Assembly: GCF_030068475.1 (NCBI RefSeq)
Contig: NZ_JAQOSP010000006.1
Span: forward strand, 62,001-126,000
Reading direction: 5' to 3'
DNA: 64,000 nucleotides
Source of the DNA: Roseofilum acuticapitatum BLCC-M154
GTDB lineage: Bacteria; Cyanobacteriota; Cyanobacteriia; Cyanobacteriales; Desertifilaceae
Shown here: piece by piece, positions 7,153-16,860 of the stretch
Layout of the letters: each line of letters begins with the position of its first letter
Numbering within the stretch: the stretch's first letter is position 1
Position numbers and translations under genes: made by a program
Notes under the pieces: model-generated
Databases searched by the model: none
Seen by the model: the letters and a program-made list of their open reading frames with translations, nothing else
What the model was told of the DNA's origin: nothing

Positions 7153-10134
7153 CTAGGAATAGGCTTCCATGGGGGCGCAGGAACAGACGAAATTACGATC
7201 GCCAAATGCATTATCAATCCGTCTTACCGGAGGCCAATACTTAAACTCCCTTGTCCAAGGCGCAGGATAGGCTGCTTGCTGGCGCGAATAGGGATGCGTC
7301 CACTCATCCGCTAACAGCATTTCCGCCGTATGGGGAGCATTTTTAAGCACATTATCCTCCGCAGACATCTCTCCCCGCTCAATGGCCGCAATTTCCTCGC
7401 GAATGGCAATCATGGCATCACAGAAGCGGTCTAACTCTTCCTTAGACTCGCTCTCCGTCGGTTCAACCATGATCGTTCCCGCAACGGGCCAAGACATGGT
7501 AGGCGCATGGAACCCGTAGTCCATCAACCGCTTGGCAATATCTTCCGCTTCCACACCGGCTGATTTTTTCAGGGGGCGCAAGTCTACGATACATTCATGG
7601 GCCACTAAGCCAAACTTACCGGTGTATAAAATCGGGTAATGGGGGTCGAGGCGATGGGCGATATAGTTGGCGTTCAAAATCGCCACTTTCGTCGCATCGG
7701 TTAATCCTTGTGCCCCCATCATGGCAATATACATCCAGGAAATGGGCAGGATACTGGAACTTCCCCAAGGAGCGGCTGCGACTGCTCCCTGTTCGGTCTT
7801 ACCTAAATCAATTACGCTATGACCGGGGAGGAAGGGAACCAAGTGGGGCGCAACCCCAATGGGGCCCATGCCTGGGCCGCCGCCACCATGGGGAATACAG
7901 AAGGTTTTGTGCAAGTTGAGGTGACAAACATCTGCGCCATAGTCTCCGGGACGACAGAGACCGACTTGGGCGTTCATGTTCGCGCCATCGAGATAAACTT
8001 GACCGCCATGGCTATGGATAATTTCGCAGATTTCTTGAATGGCTTCTTCAAATACGCCGTGGGTGGAGGGATAGGTGACCATGAGGGCGGAGAGTTTAGC
8101 GCTGTGTTTCTCGGCTTTAGCTCTGAGGTCGGTTAAATCAATATTACCCTGGCGATCGCATTTTACCGCCACTACTTTCATCCCGCACATCACTGCACTG
8201 GCGGGGTTCGTGCCATGGGCAGACTCTGGAATCAGACAAATATGGCGATCGCCCCCTCCATTATGCTGATGATAAGCTCGAATCACCAATAATCCCGCAT
8301 ATTCCCCCTGAGACCCGGCATTGGGTTGCAGAGACACCGCCTCAAATCCGGTAATTTCCGCTAACCACTCCTCCAACTGCCGGAACATTTCCTGATAGCC
8401 TTGGGTTTGCTCCAGGGGTGCAAAGGGATGAATTTGTCCCACTTCCGGCCAAGTCACTGGAATCATCTCGGCTGTGGCATTCAGTTTCATGGTACAAGAG
8501 CCGAGGGGAATCATGGAGGTGGTCAAGGACAAATCCTTAGATTCCAAGCGATGCAGATAGCGCAACAGTTCCGTTTCCGAGTGGTACTGATGGAAAACGG
8601 GGTGCGTCATGTAGGGACTGTGGCGCGTGAAGTTGCCAAAATCTGGAGCCGGTGCAGAAGCCTGAATTTCTTCTGGGGTAAACGGCACATTTTGCCCCTG
8701 GGCGAAAATCTCCCACAAGTCCACCACATCTGCAAGCGTCGTTGTTTCATCCAAAGAGATGCCCACAGTCTTTTCATCCAGGGTGCGGAGGTTGATTTTT
8801 TTCTCTTGAGCGGCGGCTAAGAGCTTCTCTAAGGAGGTTTCGCCCAGGTTTACCCGTAAAGTGTCAAAAACTTGAACATCGGGCAAACTATAGCCCAAAC
8901 GCTTGAGACCTTCCGCCAACCAGAGGGTCTGTTGATGGATGGTTTCGGCGATCGCCTTCAAACCCTCCGGCCCGTGATACACTGCATACATCGACGCAAT
9001 CACCGCCAGCAGTACCTGAGCGGTACAAATATTACTCGTTGCCTTATCCCGGCGGATATGCTGTTCCCTCGTTTGCAGGGCTAACCGCAGAGCCGGCCGG
9101 CCATCCTCATCCTTAGAGCGACCCACAATCCGACCGGGGACTTGCCGTTTATAGGCTTCGCGGGTGGCTAAATAGGCGGCATGGGGGCCGCCATAGCCCA
9201 GGGGAACCCCAAATCGTTGACTATTGCCCACCACAATATCCGCGTCCATTTCTCCTGGAGGAGTCAATAGGGTGAGGCTGAGAAGATCGGCGGCAACCGT
9301 AGCTAGAGCGCCTGCTTCATGGACTTTAGCAATAAAATCACTGTAGTCATAAATTCTGCCATCGGTTGCCGGATATTGCAGCAGGGCCCCGAAAATCGGT
9401 TGACTAAAATCAAACGTGCGATGATCGCCGACAATCACTTCGATACCTAAAGGTTGGGCGCGGGTTTGCACCACTTCGAGGGTTTGGGGATGACACTCTT
9501 GGGAGACAAAAAAGCTATTGGCCTTCTTATTTTTACAGATGCCATAGCTCATGCTCATGGCTTCAGCCGCCGCCGTTCCTTCATCGAGTAGGGAGGAATT
9601 GGCAATTTCTAAGCCGGTTAAATCAATGACCAGAGTTTGAAAGTTGAGTAAGGCTTCCAAGCGACCTTGGGCAATTTCCGCTTGATAGGGAGTATAGGCC
9701 GTATACCAGCCGGGATTTTCCAGGATATTTCGTTGGATGACGGCTGGGGTAATACAGTTCGAGTAGCCCATGCCGATATAAGAGCGGAAAATCTGGTTTT
9801 TGCCCATGATAGCTTTGAGGGTGTTCAGGGCTTGATTTTCACTTTCGGCGGGGGGGAGGTTAAGAGAACGAGTGAGCTGGATCGCTGGGGGAATGGTACG
9901 CTCAATGAGGGTCTCTAGGTCATCGATTTCTAACAGTTTGAGCATCTGTTGAATATCTTTGCTATTCGGGCCCAAATGGCGATCGCAAAATGAACGGGTC
10001 TGTGGCTCAGACGCGGGTAACGAAGAGTTGAAGGATGATGATCCGGTATTCATGTTAGGTTTAGGGGTTACGTCTGAATTGTGCATGGGCGATCCATATC
10101 TCACATCAAAGGCTTGAGCGAGTGCCATAAGCAT
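7153..10134 (-). CDS. gcvP: Glycine dehydrogenase (decarboxylating), P protein
   Basis: P protein of the glycine cleavage system: PLP-dependent decarboxylation of glycine with transfer of the aminomethyl group to the lipoyl arm of GcvH. 993 residues, as expected for the single-chain form. The N-terminal half begins with [15 protein letters not shown] after a variable leader; the C-terminal half carries the PLP Lys at about residue 743 in [18 protein letters not shown]. The sequence around [15 protein letters not shown] is also diagnostic. The first ~45 residues are poorly conserved, so an inner start (for example the Met of MHNSDV) is possible. gcvH lies 119 bases upstream on the same strand, so the two are probably co-transcribed and work together in photorespiration. 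Confidence 0.97.
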   Translation of the reverse strand: MLMALAQAFDVRYGSPMHNSDVTPKPNMNTGSSSFNSSLPASEPQTRSFCDRHLGPNSKDIQQMLKLLEIDDLETLIERTIPPAIQLTRSLNLPPAESENQALNTLKAIMGKNQIFRSYIGMGYSNCITPAVIQRNILENPGWYTAYTPYQAEIAQGRLEALLNFQTLVIDLTGLEIANSSLLDEGTAAAEAMSMSYGICKNKKANSFFVSQECHPQTLEVVQTRAQPLGIEVIVGDHRTFDFSQPIFGALLQYPATDGRIYDYSDFIAKVHEAGALATVAADLLSLTLLTPPGEMDADIVVGNSQRFGVPLGYGGPHAAYLATREAYKRQVPGRIVGRSKDEDGRPALRLALQTREQHIRRDKATSNICTAQVLLAVIASMYAVYHGPEGLKAIAETIHQQTLWLAEGLKRLGYSLPDVQVFDTLRVNLGETSLEKLLAAAQEKKINLRTLDEKTVGISLDETTTLADVVDLWEIFAQGQNVPFTPEEIQASAPAPDFGNFTRHSPYMTHPVFHQYHSETELLRYLHRLESKDLSLTTSMIPLGSCTMKLNATAEMIPVTWPEVGQIHPFAPLEQTQGYQEMFRQLEEWLAEITGFEAVSLQPNAGSQGEYAGLLVIRAYHQHNGGGDRHICLIPESAHGTNPASAVMCGMKVVAVKCDRQGNIDLTDLRAKAEKHSAKLSALMVTYPSTHGVFEEAIQEICEIIHSHGGQVYLDGANMNAQVGLCRPGDYGADVCHLNLHKTFCIPHGGGGPGMGPIGVAPHLVPFLPGHSVIDLGKTEQGAVAAAPWGSSSILPISWMYIAMMGAQGLTDATKVAILNANYIAHRLDPHYPILYTGKFGLVAHECIVDLRPLKKSAGVEAEDIAKRLMDYGFHAPTMSWPVAGTIMVEPTESESKEELDRFCDAMIAIREEIAAIERGEMSAEDNVLKNAPHTAEMLLADEWTHPYSRQQAAYPAPWTREFKYWPPVRRIDNAFGDRNFVCSCAPMEAYS

Positions 10135-10253
10135 TTTGATGACACTCTTTCCTTTACTTAGTGTGTAACAAAGAGCCTACTTTTGTCACAATAGATTAAG
10201 ACTTTAGCCGGTGGCCAACAGAGTGGCGATCGCTGATTTAGAGCCTAAATCCT

Positions 10254-10655
10254 TTAATGCTCATCCTCGTCCCCTTCGAGTTGAGCGCGGTATTCTGAGG
10301 CCGAGAGTAAGCCCTCTAAGTCTTCACTAGCGTCAATGCGGACTTTGACTAACCATCCTTCTCCGTAAGGATCGTCGCCAATATTTTCGGGATCATTCAG
10401 CAGCTCTTCATTGCGTTCAATTACTGTACCTGCAACGGGGGGATACAGATCTTCAACCGCTTTCACCGATTCAATAGAACCGAAAGATTCCTCTTTTTCT
10501 AAGGCATCTCCCACGTCTGGTAATTCAAGATGAACAATATCACCCAGTTGATCGATCGCAAAAGCACTCAGTCCAATGGTGGCAATCTCGCCATCGAGCC
10601 GGACATACTCATGGCTGTCGAGGTATCTTAGATCATCTGGATATTCTAATTCCAT
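10254..10655 (-). CDS. gcvH: Glycine cleavage system H protein
   Basis: Lipoyl carrier of the glycine cleavage system. 133 residues. The lipoylated Lys is residue 65 in [18 protein letters not shown], and the family's N-terminal [20 protein letters not shown] and C-terminal [10 protein letters not shown] are intact. The C-terminus is unusually acidic (EGDEDEH). Placed directly upstream of gcvP on the same strand. I looked for a glycine riboswitch in the 150 bases before it and saw no convincing tandem aptamer. Confidence 0.97.
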   Translation of the reverse strand: MELEYPDDLRYLDSHEYVRLDGEIATIGLSAFAIDQLGDIVHLELPDVGDALEKEESFGSIESVKAVEDLYPPVAGTVIERNEELLNDPENIGDDPYGEGWLVKVRIDASEDLEGLLSASEYRAQLEGDEDEH

Positions 10656-10777
10656 AGAAGCTTCCTATTTTTTTTGACTAATCTCTACTGGTTATATATC
10701 AGGATTTGGGTATGATCGGCCCATCTTCTTTTAATTTTCAAGGAATGATTACTCGTTTATAGGCGATCGACCTTTAT

Positions 10778-10805
10778 CCCATTCCCCATTCCCCATTACC
10801 CATTC
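10778..10805 (+). repeat. Heptanucleotide tandem repeat abutting a start codon
   Basis: Four 7-base units CCCATTC, CCCATTC, CCCATTA, CCCATTC run exactly up to the ATG at 10806. No Shine-Dalgarno sequence is left in the usual window. Confidence 0.9.
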
Positions 10806-12290
10806 ATGAGTCTAAAACTCTCACCGCGATTAAAACCCACCATCCTTGTGGTTGACGATACGCCAGGGAATCTGAGTTTACTGACTCGGATTTTGGTCAA
10901 AGAAGGATATCAAGTCAAAGTTGCCTCTAATGGAGAGGATGCCTTAAGCTATATCCTTGCTGGCTCAGTGGATTTAGTGCTGTTGGATGTGATGATGCCG
11001 GGTATGGATGGTTATCAGGTTTGTCAACATCTAAAAGCGATGGAGTTGGGGGCTAATATTCCTGTGTTGTTTATTAGCGGTATGGATGAAACCTCCAATA
11101 AAGTGAAAGGGTTTGAAGTGGGGGCAGTTGATTACATTAGCAAGCCCTTTGAACCGGTGGAAGTGGTGGTACGCATTGAGCATCAGCTCCGGTTGCGTAA
11201 ATATCAACGGGAGTTAGAAGAACAAAATGCCCAGTTACAGTTGCTGCTCGATACGACGGAAGCCCTCAGTGATGCGGTTGATATTGAATCTGCCCTAGAG
11301 CAGGTATTGGCTAAAATTTGTCAAACTATGGATTGGGATTTTGGCGAGGCTTGGATTCCCACTCAAAGAGGCACACAGTTACGCTTAAGTCGGGGTGGAT
11401 ATAGTCATAGTCGGGAGTTTGAGGGCTTTCGTCATTTGAGTGAGGCGATCGCCTTTACCCCCCATGAAGGCTTACCGGGACGAGTTTGGATCTCGAAAGA
11501 ATTAGAATGGATTGAGGATATTTCTGAAGCCACACGGATGATCTCTCCCCGGATGCAGCAAGCGAAAGAGGTGGGGTTAAAGGGCGCTTTGGCGGTTCCG
11601 ATTTGTTGGCAAAGGCAAGTGTTAGCCGTATTGATGTTTTTTTCGCGATCGCCCTATTATCCCCATCAACGCTCCTTAACTTTAATCCAATCCGTGGCTA
11701 ATCAGTTAGCTTCTCTAATGCGACGCAAACAAGCAGAAGCCGATTTACGCCAAGCCAACCAAGAATTAACTCGGTTAGCTACCCTCGATGGTTTAACTCA
11801 GGTAGCCAACCGAGGGCATTTTAATCAAATCTTGCAGCAAGAATGGTCGCGATTATTACATCAAGTGCAACCCCTCTCCCTAATTTTGGCGGACGTGGAT
11901 TATTTTAAACGCTATAACGACTACTATGGACATTTAGGCGGGGATGACTGTTTGCGCCAAGTGGCTCAGGTGATGGTAGAAGCGGTTAGACGCTCTAGGG
12001 ATTTAGTCGCTCGCTATGGGGGGGAAGAGTTTGTGGTTTTATTGCCCAATACCAATAGTTTAGGGGCTTTTCGGGTTGCCGAACGCATTCATCAGGGAAT
12101 GCATCAGCGACAATTACCTCATGCCAATTCGGATGTCCAACCCTATGTTACCTTGAGCTTAGGCGTAGCTTGTCTCGTTCCCAGTATCGCCCTTTCCCCA
12201 GAGAGCCTGATTGCTACAGCCGATGCTTCATTGTATCAAGCTAAAAGTCAGGGACGCGATCGCATTGTCGTCAATGAAGGCGCTCAGTGA
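10806..12290 (+). CDS. Response regulator diguanylate cyclase (REC-GAF-GGDEF)
   Basis: 494 residues with three parts: a receiver domain (about 12-130; acidic pair DD at 17-18, phospho-acceptor Asp61 in VLLDVMMPGMDGYQ, Lys in YISKPFEP), a GAF domain (about 150-305), and a GGDEF domain (about 325-485). The active site reads RYGGEEFVVLLPN, a functional GGEEF variant. RSRD lies five residues before GGEEF, matching the RxxD inhibitory site, so product inhibition by c-di-GMP is expected. It should make c-di-GMP under control of a phosphorelay and a ligand or redox input through GAF. No kinase gene is adjacent. Its ribosome binding position is occupied by a heptamer repeat. Confidence 0.94.
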   Translation: MSLKLSPRLKPTILVVDDTPGNLSLLTRILVKEGYQVKVASNGEDALSYILAGSVDLVLLDVMMPGMDGYQVCQHLKAMELGANIPVLFISGMDETSNKVKGFEVGAVDYISKPFEPVEVVVRIEHQLRLRKYQRELEEQNAQLQLLLDTTEALSDAVDIESALEQVLAKICQTMDWDFGEAWIPTQRGTQLRLSRGGYSHSREFEGFRHLSEAIAFTPHEGLPGRVWISKELEWIEDISEATRMISPRMQQAKEVGLKGALAVPICWQRQVLAVLMFFSRSPYYPHQRSLTLIQSVANQLASLMRRKQAEADLRQANQELTRLATLDGLTQVANRGHFNQILQQEWSRLLHQVQPLSLILADVDYFKRYNDYYGHLGGDDCLRQVAQVMVEAVRRSRDLVARYGGEEFVVLLPNTNSLGAFRVAERIHQGMHQRQLPHANSDVQPYVTLSLGVACLVPSIALSPESLIATADASLYQAKSQGRDRIVVNEGAQ

Positions 12291-12361
12291 AATAGGAATA
12301 GGGAAATAGGAGAGTCTTTATTCTCTACAATAGATCGCAAAGAAATTACACAACTCAATCG

Positions 12362-12832
12362 ATGAACTCAGAATCAGCCCCATCCACGAACGCAGAGGCA
12401 CTCCCACCCCAGGTTAAACGGGTGATAGAGATCTTGCAACAAGATTTACCCACCTTATTTCAACAAGATATTAACACCGATATTTATACTGCTGATATCC
12501 TCTTTGAAGACCCCATTAGTCAATTTAAGGGAAAATTCAATTACCGGATCATCTTTTGGACGCTGCGCTTTCATGGTCAATTATTTTTCACTCAACTCTA
12601 CTTTGATGTCCATCAGATCCAGTATTTGCCTCCTGAAACCCTGCGTGTAGACTGGACAGTGCGCGGTAAACTGCGCGTCCCCTGGAAAGCAGAGATTAAC
12701 TTTAATGGCTATTCCACCTATACCCTCAATGACCAAGGACTCATTTATCATCATGTAGATACCTGGGATCGTAAACCCATAGAGATTTTAAAGCAATTTC
12801 TGCCGCGATCGACCACCCCTCAAGTAAAATAG
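12362..12832 (+). CDS. DUF2358 domain protein
   Basis: 156-residue protein of the DUF2358 family (SnoaL-like fold) common in cyanobacteria and plastids. The conserved opening LPTLFQQDINTDIYTADILF and F.DP...F.G...Y are visible, followed by LRVDWTVRGKLRVPWKAEI and a YTLNDQGLIYHHVDTWDRKP ending typical of the family. No signal peptide or membrane segment. Function unknown; a small ligand-binding or scaffold role is only inference from the fold. It sits between the diguanylate cyclase and the AI-2E family gene on the same strand. Confidence 0.82.
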   Translation: MNSESAPSTNAEALPPQVKRVIEILQQDLPTLFQQDINTDIYTADILFEDPISQFKGKFNYRIIFWTLRFHGQLFFTQLYFDVHQIQYLPPETLRVDWTVRGKLRVPWKAEINFNGYSTYTLNDQGLIYHHVDTWDRKPIEILKQFLPRSTTPQVK

Positions 12833-12889
12833 CCGAACAATAACCTTACCCCATTACCCATTACCTACCCAAGGTGAGGAGGACTCCCC

Positions 12890-14038
12890 GTGACACTCGG
12901 TCAATTACTGGGCTTTTTCAGTTTAATTACATCCCTTTATATCCTCTGGACAATCCGCAGTATTTTATTACTCGTCTTTACCGCCATTGTATTAGCTACT
13001 GCTCTCAATCGGGGAGTGCGTCTAGTCCAAAAATTTGGTCTCAGTCGAGGGTTATCGGTTTTAGTCACTATTAGTGTGACTTTTCTTTGTTTTCTCCTGT
13101 TTTACTGGATTATTGTTCCTCCCTTCATTGAACAATTCCAAATTCTGATTAATCTGATTCCCACCGGTATTGAAAAACTCCGGATTCTCCTCAATCAATG
13201 GCGGCAAGATACCCCCTCTTGGTTACCCGAACCCCCAGATTTATCGAGTGGTTTTCGGCAAATTCAACCTTTTCTTACCCAAGCATTTGGTAACTTTTAC
13301 TCGTTCTTTTCCAACTCAATCATCGCGGTGGGTCAATTGCTACTGGTGATCGTTTTAACTTTAATGTTTTTAGGCGATCCCCTCTCCTATCGTAAAGCTT
13401 TGGTACGTCTTTTTCCTTCTTTTTACCGACGGCGAGCCGATACGATTTTATCGGAATGTGAAATTTCTTTAGATAATTGGTTTGGGGGAATTATTATCAA
13501 CTCCCTCTTTATTGGGACGCTCAGTTTTATTGGATTATCGATTATTGGCGTGCGCTTGGTCTTAGCCCATGCACTCCTGGCAGGACTACTTAATTTTATC
13601 CCCAATATTGGCCCAACTTTAAGTGTTGTTTTACCGATGACTGTAGCCCTTTTAGATACTGGCGGGTTTCTAAAAGCGGGTTTGGTTCTGATTTTATATG
13701 TGGTTGTGCAGCAGGTGGAAAGCTATTGGTTAACCCCTACAGTAATGGCGAAACAAGTCTCCCTTTTACCCGCAGCCACGCTACTGGCACAAATTATTTG
13801 CTTGCAACTTTTTGGCATTATTGGCCTGTTCTTAGCCCTTCCTTTAGCCGTGATTGCCCAGGTGTGGGTTAAACGATTGCTGATTGAAGATATTCTTGAC
13901 CAATGGGTATTAGAAAATCCCAATTCTTATTTAGCTACAGTTCTCCAAGGTTCTGAGGAAGAGACAGATTACCATGAGCAAGACGCTTTACCTGAAGCTA
14001 AAGTTGAGCAACCTTTTTCTGAGGAAGATACCTTATAG
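12890..14038 (+). CDS. AI-2E family transporter (PerM-like membrane protein)
   Basis: 382 residues with about eight predicted membrane segments, starting at GTG 12890 with a strong ribosome binding site (GAGGAGGA) just upstream. The family signature region LLAGLLNFIPNIGPTLSVVL and the later VVQQVESYWLTPTVMAKQVS are both present. Family members include transporters for small solutes, the AI-2 exporter TqsA and a sodium/proton antiporter; substrate cannot be told from sequence. The C-terminus is a 40-residue acidic cytoplasmic tail (EEETDYHEQDALPEAKVEQP). Two heptamer units (CCCATTA) lie upstream at 12850-12863. Confidence 0.9.
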   Translation: MTLGQLLGFFSLITSLYILWTIRSILLLVFTAIVLATALNRGVRLVQKFGLSRGLSVLVTISVTFLCFLLFYWIIVPPFIEQFQILINLIPTGIEKLRILLNQWRQDTPSWLPEPPDLSSGFRQIQPFLTQAFGNFYSFFSNSIIAVGQLLLVIVLTLMFLGDPLSYRKALVRLFPSFYRRRADTILSECEISLDNWFGGIIINSLFIGTLSFIGLSIIGVRLVLAHALLAGLLNFIPNIGPTLSVVLPMTVALLDTGGFLKAGLVLILYVVVQQVESYWLTPTVMAKQVSLLPAATLLAQIICLQLFGIIGLFLALPLAVIAQVWVKRLLIEDILDQWVLENPNSYLATVLQGSEEETDYHEQDALPEAKVEQPFSEEDTL

Positions 14039-14081
14039 CAAACCTAAATGAGTTGTTTAATGGCTGCCCCTCATCCCCCTA

Positions 14082-14107
14082 CCCCCTTCTCCCGCAGGAG
14101 AAGGGGG
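14082..14107. terminator. Hairpin terminator between convergent genes
   Basis: CCCCCTTCTCC (14082-14092), loop CGCA, GGAGAAGGGGG (14097-14107), followed by AAAAA on the plus strand (a T run when read leftward). It lies between the transporter gene and the leftward petL, and fits best as the petL terminator, possibly serving both. Confidence 0.7.
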
Positions 14108-14145
14108 AAAAAGTCAAGAATCCCGTGGGAGTGGTAATCTTAGAT

Positions 14146-14247
14146 TTAGATCAATTTAATCGCCCGTAGTCCAAACCAGAGGGTAAGGGCTACTCCGATC
14201 ATGCCTCCGAGGAAAGCAAAGTAGGTAATGGCTCCACCAATGCTCAT
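14146..14247 (-). CDS. petL: Cytochrome b6f complex subunit PetL (candidate)
   Basis: A 33-residue single-span membrane protein (MSIGGAITYFAFLGGMIGVA...), starting at ATG 14247 behind an excellent ribosome binding site (AAAGGAGAAAAAAAC). An in-frame start further up would add 33 residues of unrelated sequence and ignores that site. The pattern, a short N-terminus, one helix, and the ending WFGLRAIKLI, fits PetL, the small peripheral subunit of the cytochrome b6f complex, whose cyanobacterial versions end in similar FG(L/I)(R/K)..K(L/I) sequences. Such tiny subunits are hard to assign with certainty; another small thylakoid subunit is possible. Divergent from aroB. Confidence 0.65.
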   Translation of the reverse strand: MSIGGAITYFAFLGGMIGVALTLWFGLRAIKLI

Positions 14248-14352
14248 GTTTTTTTCTCCTTTTGTTAACTCTATTGATTCAGTCTTGAGATTAATCGCAA
14301 CATTCCGTAAACTAGAATACAACTGATTGACGAAGAGTTGAAGCACAAAGCG

Positions 14353-15471
14353 ATGATGGATGGATTGGTTTCAGGGTCTATGGTGCGGGTGGAGTTGGGG
14401 GATAAGTCCTATGAGATTGCGATCGCCCCAGGCAGCCTTGACGAATTGGGCTACCGTATGGCTCAGTTGAATTTGGGGAATAAGGTGCTGGTGGTGTCTA
14501 ATCCGGAGATCGCTGACCATTATGCAGAACGGGCGATCGCCTCTTTAACGAACGCTGGTTTTACGGTCTTTTCCCATCTCCTCCCCGCCGGAGAGCAATA
14601 CAAAACCCTGGACTCCATTCAAACCATCTATGATTGTGCCCTGGAACATCGCCTAGAGCGCTCCTCTACCCTGGTTGCTCTGGGTGGGGGGGTGATTGGG
14701 GATATGACTGGGTTTGCTGCTGCTACTTGGCTCAGAGGCATTAATTTTGTTCAAGTCCCCACCTCCCTCTTAGCGATGGTGGATGCATCTATTGGGGGCA
14801 AAACGGGGGTGAATCATCCCCTAGGCAAAAACCTGATCGGGGCATTTCATCAACCGCGCTTAGTTTTGGTTGACCGTCAGGTGCTGAAGACCCTCCCAGA
14901 GCGCGAATTTCGGGCAGGAATGGCGGAAGTGATTAAGTATGGGGTGATTTGGGATTTAGAGCTGTTTGGGCTACTGGAAAAGCAAACTAGGCTGGATCGG
15001 TTTGAGTCTGTTCCCCCCCAGTTATTGAACTTGATTTTAACGCGCTCCTGTGAAGCGAAGGCTCAGGTGGTGAGTGAGGATGAGAAGGAAGCGGGGTTAC
15101 GGGCGATTCTCAATTATGGGCATACGATTGGCCATGCGATCGAGGCTTTAACGGGTTACGAGCAGGTGATTCATGGGGAAGCAGTGGCGATCGGCATGGT
15201 GGCAGCGAGTAAGATAGCCTTGAAAATGGGATACTGGGGGCAAGACTGGGATCAGCGTCAGTTGGCCTTAATCGAAAAAACTGGCTTACCTACACGCATT
15301 CCCTCTGAAGTCACGATTGACAGCATTTTAGACAGCTTGCAAACCGACAAAAAGGTAAAATCGGGTCGCGTTCGGTTTATCTTACCCACAGAATACACAG
15401 AAGCTAAAATTACCGATGAGGTGTCCGAGGACATTTTGCGGGAAGTCTTAGCCAGTTTAGGCGCATGTTGA
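14353..15471 (+). CDS. aroB: 3-dehydroquinate synthase
   Basis: Second enzyme of the shikimate pathway: NAD-dependent cyclisation of DAHP to 3-dehydroquinate. Diagnostic motifs are [21 protein letters not shown] (NAD and substrate binding), [21 protein letters not shown], the metal-binding Glu in MAEVIKYG and the metal His residues in [12 protein letters not shown] and [11 protein letters not shown]. Length (about 372 aa) is normal. Three starts are possible: TTG 14338, ATG 14353 and ATG 14380; I prefer 14353, though 14380 ([13 protein letters not shown]) matches the family's usual N-terminus too. Divergent from petL. Confidence 0.96.
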   Translation: MMDGLVSGSMVRVELGDKSYEIAIAPGSLDELGYRMAQLNLGNKVLVVSNPEIADHYAERAIASLTNAGFTVFSHLLPAGEQYKTLDSIQTIYDCALEHRLERSSTLVALGGGVIGDMTGFAAATWLRGINFVQVPTSLLAMVDASIGGKTGVNHPLGKNLIGAFHQPRLVLVDRQVLKTLPEREFRAGMAEVIKYGVIWDLELFGLLEKQTRLDRFESVPPQLLNLILTRSCEAKAQVVSEDEKEAGLRAILNYGHTIGHAIEALTGYEQVIHGEAVAIGMVAASKIALKMGYWGQDWDQRQLALIEKTGLPTRIPSEVTIDSILDSLQTDKKVKSGRVRFILPTEYTEAKITDEVSEDILREVLASLGAC

Positions 15472-15482
15472 GGTGATGATAT

Positions 15483-15704
15483 ATGGAGAACATTGATATT
15501 AATCAAGCCTTACCTAAAATTGCCGAGCTGCTAGAAATGGCGTTTTCAGGACAAGAGGTTGTGATCACGAACCACAAGGATCAACAGATTAAAATCGCGC
15601 CTCTGTCTGCATCTCGTCCTCCTCGGTTTGGCTGCGATCGAGAGCGGGTTATCCTATCTGATGATTTTGATGTGCCCCTAGATGATTTTCAGGATTATAG
15701 CTAA
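15483..15704 (+). CDS. Phd/YefM-type antitoxin
   Basis: 73-residue protein, MENIDINQALPKIAELLEMA, with the GQEVVITNHKDQQIKIAPL strand pair typical of Phd/YefM-like antitoxins that accompany PIN toxins in cyanobacteria. The C-terminus is acidic (DDFDVPLDDFQDYS) and probably binds the toxin. The stop overlaps the vapC start (TAATG at 15702-15706). It begins only 11 bases after aroB ends, so basal transcription from aroB is likely to reach it. Confidence 0.85.
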   Translation: MENIDINQALPKIAELLEMAFSGQEVVITNHKDQQIKIAPLSASRPPRFGCDRERVILSDDFDVPLDDFQDYS

Positions 15705-16093
15705 TGCAGTTCCTTGTGGATACTCATGCCTTACTGTGGTTTTTTACCGGAAATGCCAATTTAAGCGATCGCGTCCGTAACTGGATGGAAGATTCTCAAC
15801 ATCAGAAGCTGATCAGTGTCGCGAGTGCTTGGGAAATAACAATTAAGCAAAGCCAGCAAAAATTGACATTGCCCATGACTGCTGCGGATTATATTCAGGA
15901 GAAAATTCAATGGGCCGATTTTGACTTGTTACCGATTGATCTCAATCACTTCAATGTCCTTTATACTCTTCCCTTTCATCATCGCGATCCATTTGATAGA
16001 CTGCTCATTGCACAAGCAATTAACCAGAATATTCCTATCTTGAGTAAAGACAAAGCTTTTGATTCCTATCCCGTTCAGCGATACTGGAATTAG
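15704..16093 (+). CDS. vapC: VapC-type PIN-domain toxin
   Basis: 129-residue PIN ribonuclease of the subfamily that begins VDTHALLWFFTGN. Acidic catalytic residues: Asp in FLVDTHALLW, Glu in SAWEITIKQS, Asp in HRDPFDRLLIAQAI, Asp in LSKDKAFDSY. Translationally coupled to the Phd/YefM-type antitoxin. It appears intact. The downstream 50 bases lead straight into a duplicated fragment of the URC4 gene. Confidence 0.9.
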   Translation: MQFLVDTHALLWFFTGNANLSDRVRNWMEDSQHQKLISVASAWEITIKQSQQKLTLPMTAADYIQEKIQWADFDLLPIDLNHFNVLYTLPFHHRDPFDRLLIAQAINQNIPILSKDKAFDSYPVQRYWN

Positions 16094-16129
16094 ATGCTGG
16101 GGAAGAGCCAAACTTTATAGTCATTTCAA

Positions 16130-16322
16130 GGAGGAAGTATAGATGCAAGACGTTATCAGAGAGTTAAGAACACCGCAGACGATTCGCGATCGCGCCCTAA
16201 TCCTATTCAACTTAGCCCAATCTAACCAACTCTCCGGCTTTCATTGCCACCTATCCAAACTACCCGATGTTGCCGATTATGTCATTATGGATGGCACAGT
16301 TCGATCGCCAAACCTGTGCTAG
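16130..16322 (+). pseudogene. Duplicated 5' fragment of the URC4/DUF1688 gene
   Basis: 16130-16286 repeats the ribosome binding site and first ~48 codons of the gene at 16861 with close to 90% identity. The frame begins at ATG 16143 behind AAGGAGGAAG (MQDVIRELRTPQTIRDRALI) and runs into unrelated sequence (MDGTVRSPNLC) before TAG at 16322. The full-length paralogue has EVIRSEYPDLN at the same point. The fragment is still well placed for translation and would give a 59-residue peptide, but it lacks almost all of the domain. Confidence 0.8.
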
Positions 16323-16352
16323 AGTAGCGAAAAATGCAACAACACAAGGGCT

Positions 16353-16844
16353 ATGGAAACCGCAGTCGATCGCTCTGTTTTACCCGATCTTTACGATCGC
16401 GACTATTATCTGTGGCTAGAAACTACATCACAATTATTGCGCGATCGCCAACTCGATCGCATCGATCTAGCGCATCTGGCAGAAGAACTTGAAGACATGG
16501 GAAAAAGTGAGAAACGGGCGATCGAGAGTAACCTGGAAATTCTACTGATGCACTTACTCAAGTATCAATATCAACCGGAAAAACAGACCCATAGCTGGCG
16601 CTATACTATTTACGAACACCGCGATCGCATTCACAAAGCCTTTCGAGATAGCCCCAGCTTGAAAAGCTATTTTAACCAAATTTTCGAGGGCTGTTATGCA
16701 AAAGCACGCCAACGAGCTGCCCTAGAAACCGGGATGAAGGTTGATGACTTTCCAGCACTGTGTCCCTTTTCCATCACCGAAACCCTAGATCTCGATTATT
16801 GGCCGGAAAATCAAGCCGAAGAAAACCCCAATTGTGAGTTCTAG
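16353..16844 (+). CDS. DUF29 family protein
   Basis: 163-residue DUF29 protein, a family expanded in cyanobacteria and without known biochemical function. Family hallmarks: YDRDYYLWLETTSQLLRDRQ near the start, IDLAHLAEELEDMGKSEKRA, then LLMHLLKYQYQPEKQTHSWR, and a C-terminal FPALCPFSITETLDLDYWPE. DUF29 genes are often found in variable regions and near mobile DNA. Here the gene lies between two direct copies of the URC4 5' end (16130-16286 and 16844-17004), which suggests it arrived, or was trapped, by a duplication or insertion event at this site. Confidence 0.9.
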   Translation: METAVDRSVLPDLYDRDYYLWLETTSQLLRDRQLDRIDLAHLAEELEDMGKSEKRAIESNLEILLMHLLKYQYQPEKQTHSWRYTIYEHRDRIHKAFRDSPSLKSYFNQIFEGCYAKARQRAALETGMKVDDFPALCPFSITETLDLDYWPENQAEENPNCEF

Positions 16845-16860
16845 GAGGAAGATAGATTAG

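Noticed and set aside
8401..8820. Long frames antisense to gcvP, and similar ones antisense to dnaK, psaA and psaB
   Set aside because: They have no start signals or recognisable motifs and lie opposite highly conserved genes.
10135..10805. Glycine riboswitch before gcvH or gcvP
   Set aside because: No tandem aptamer core could be traced in either gap; control, if any, is elsewhere.
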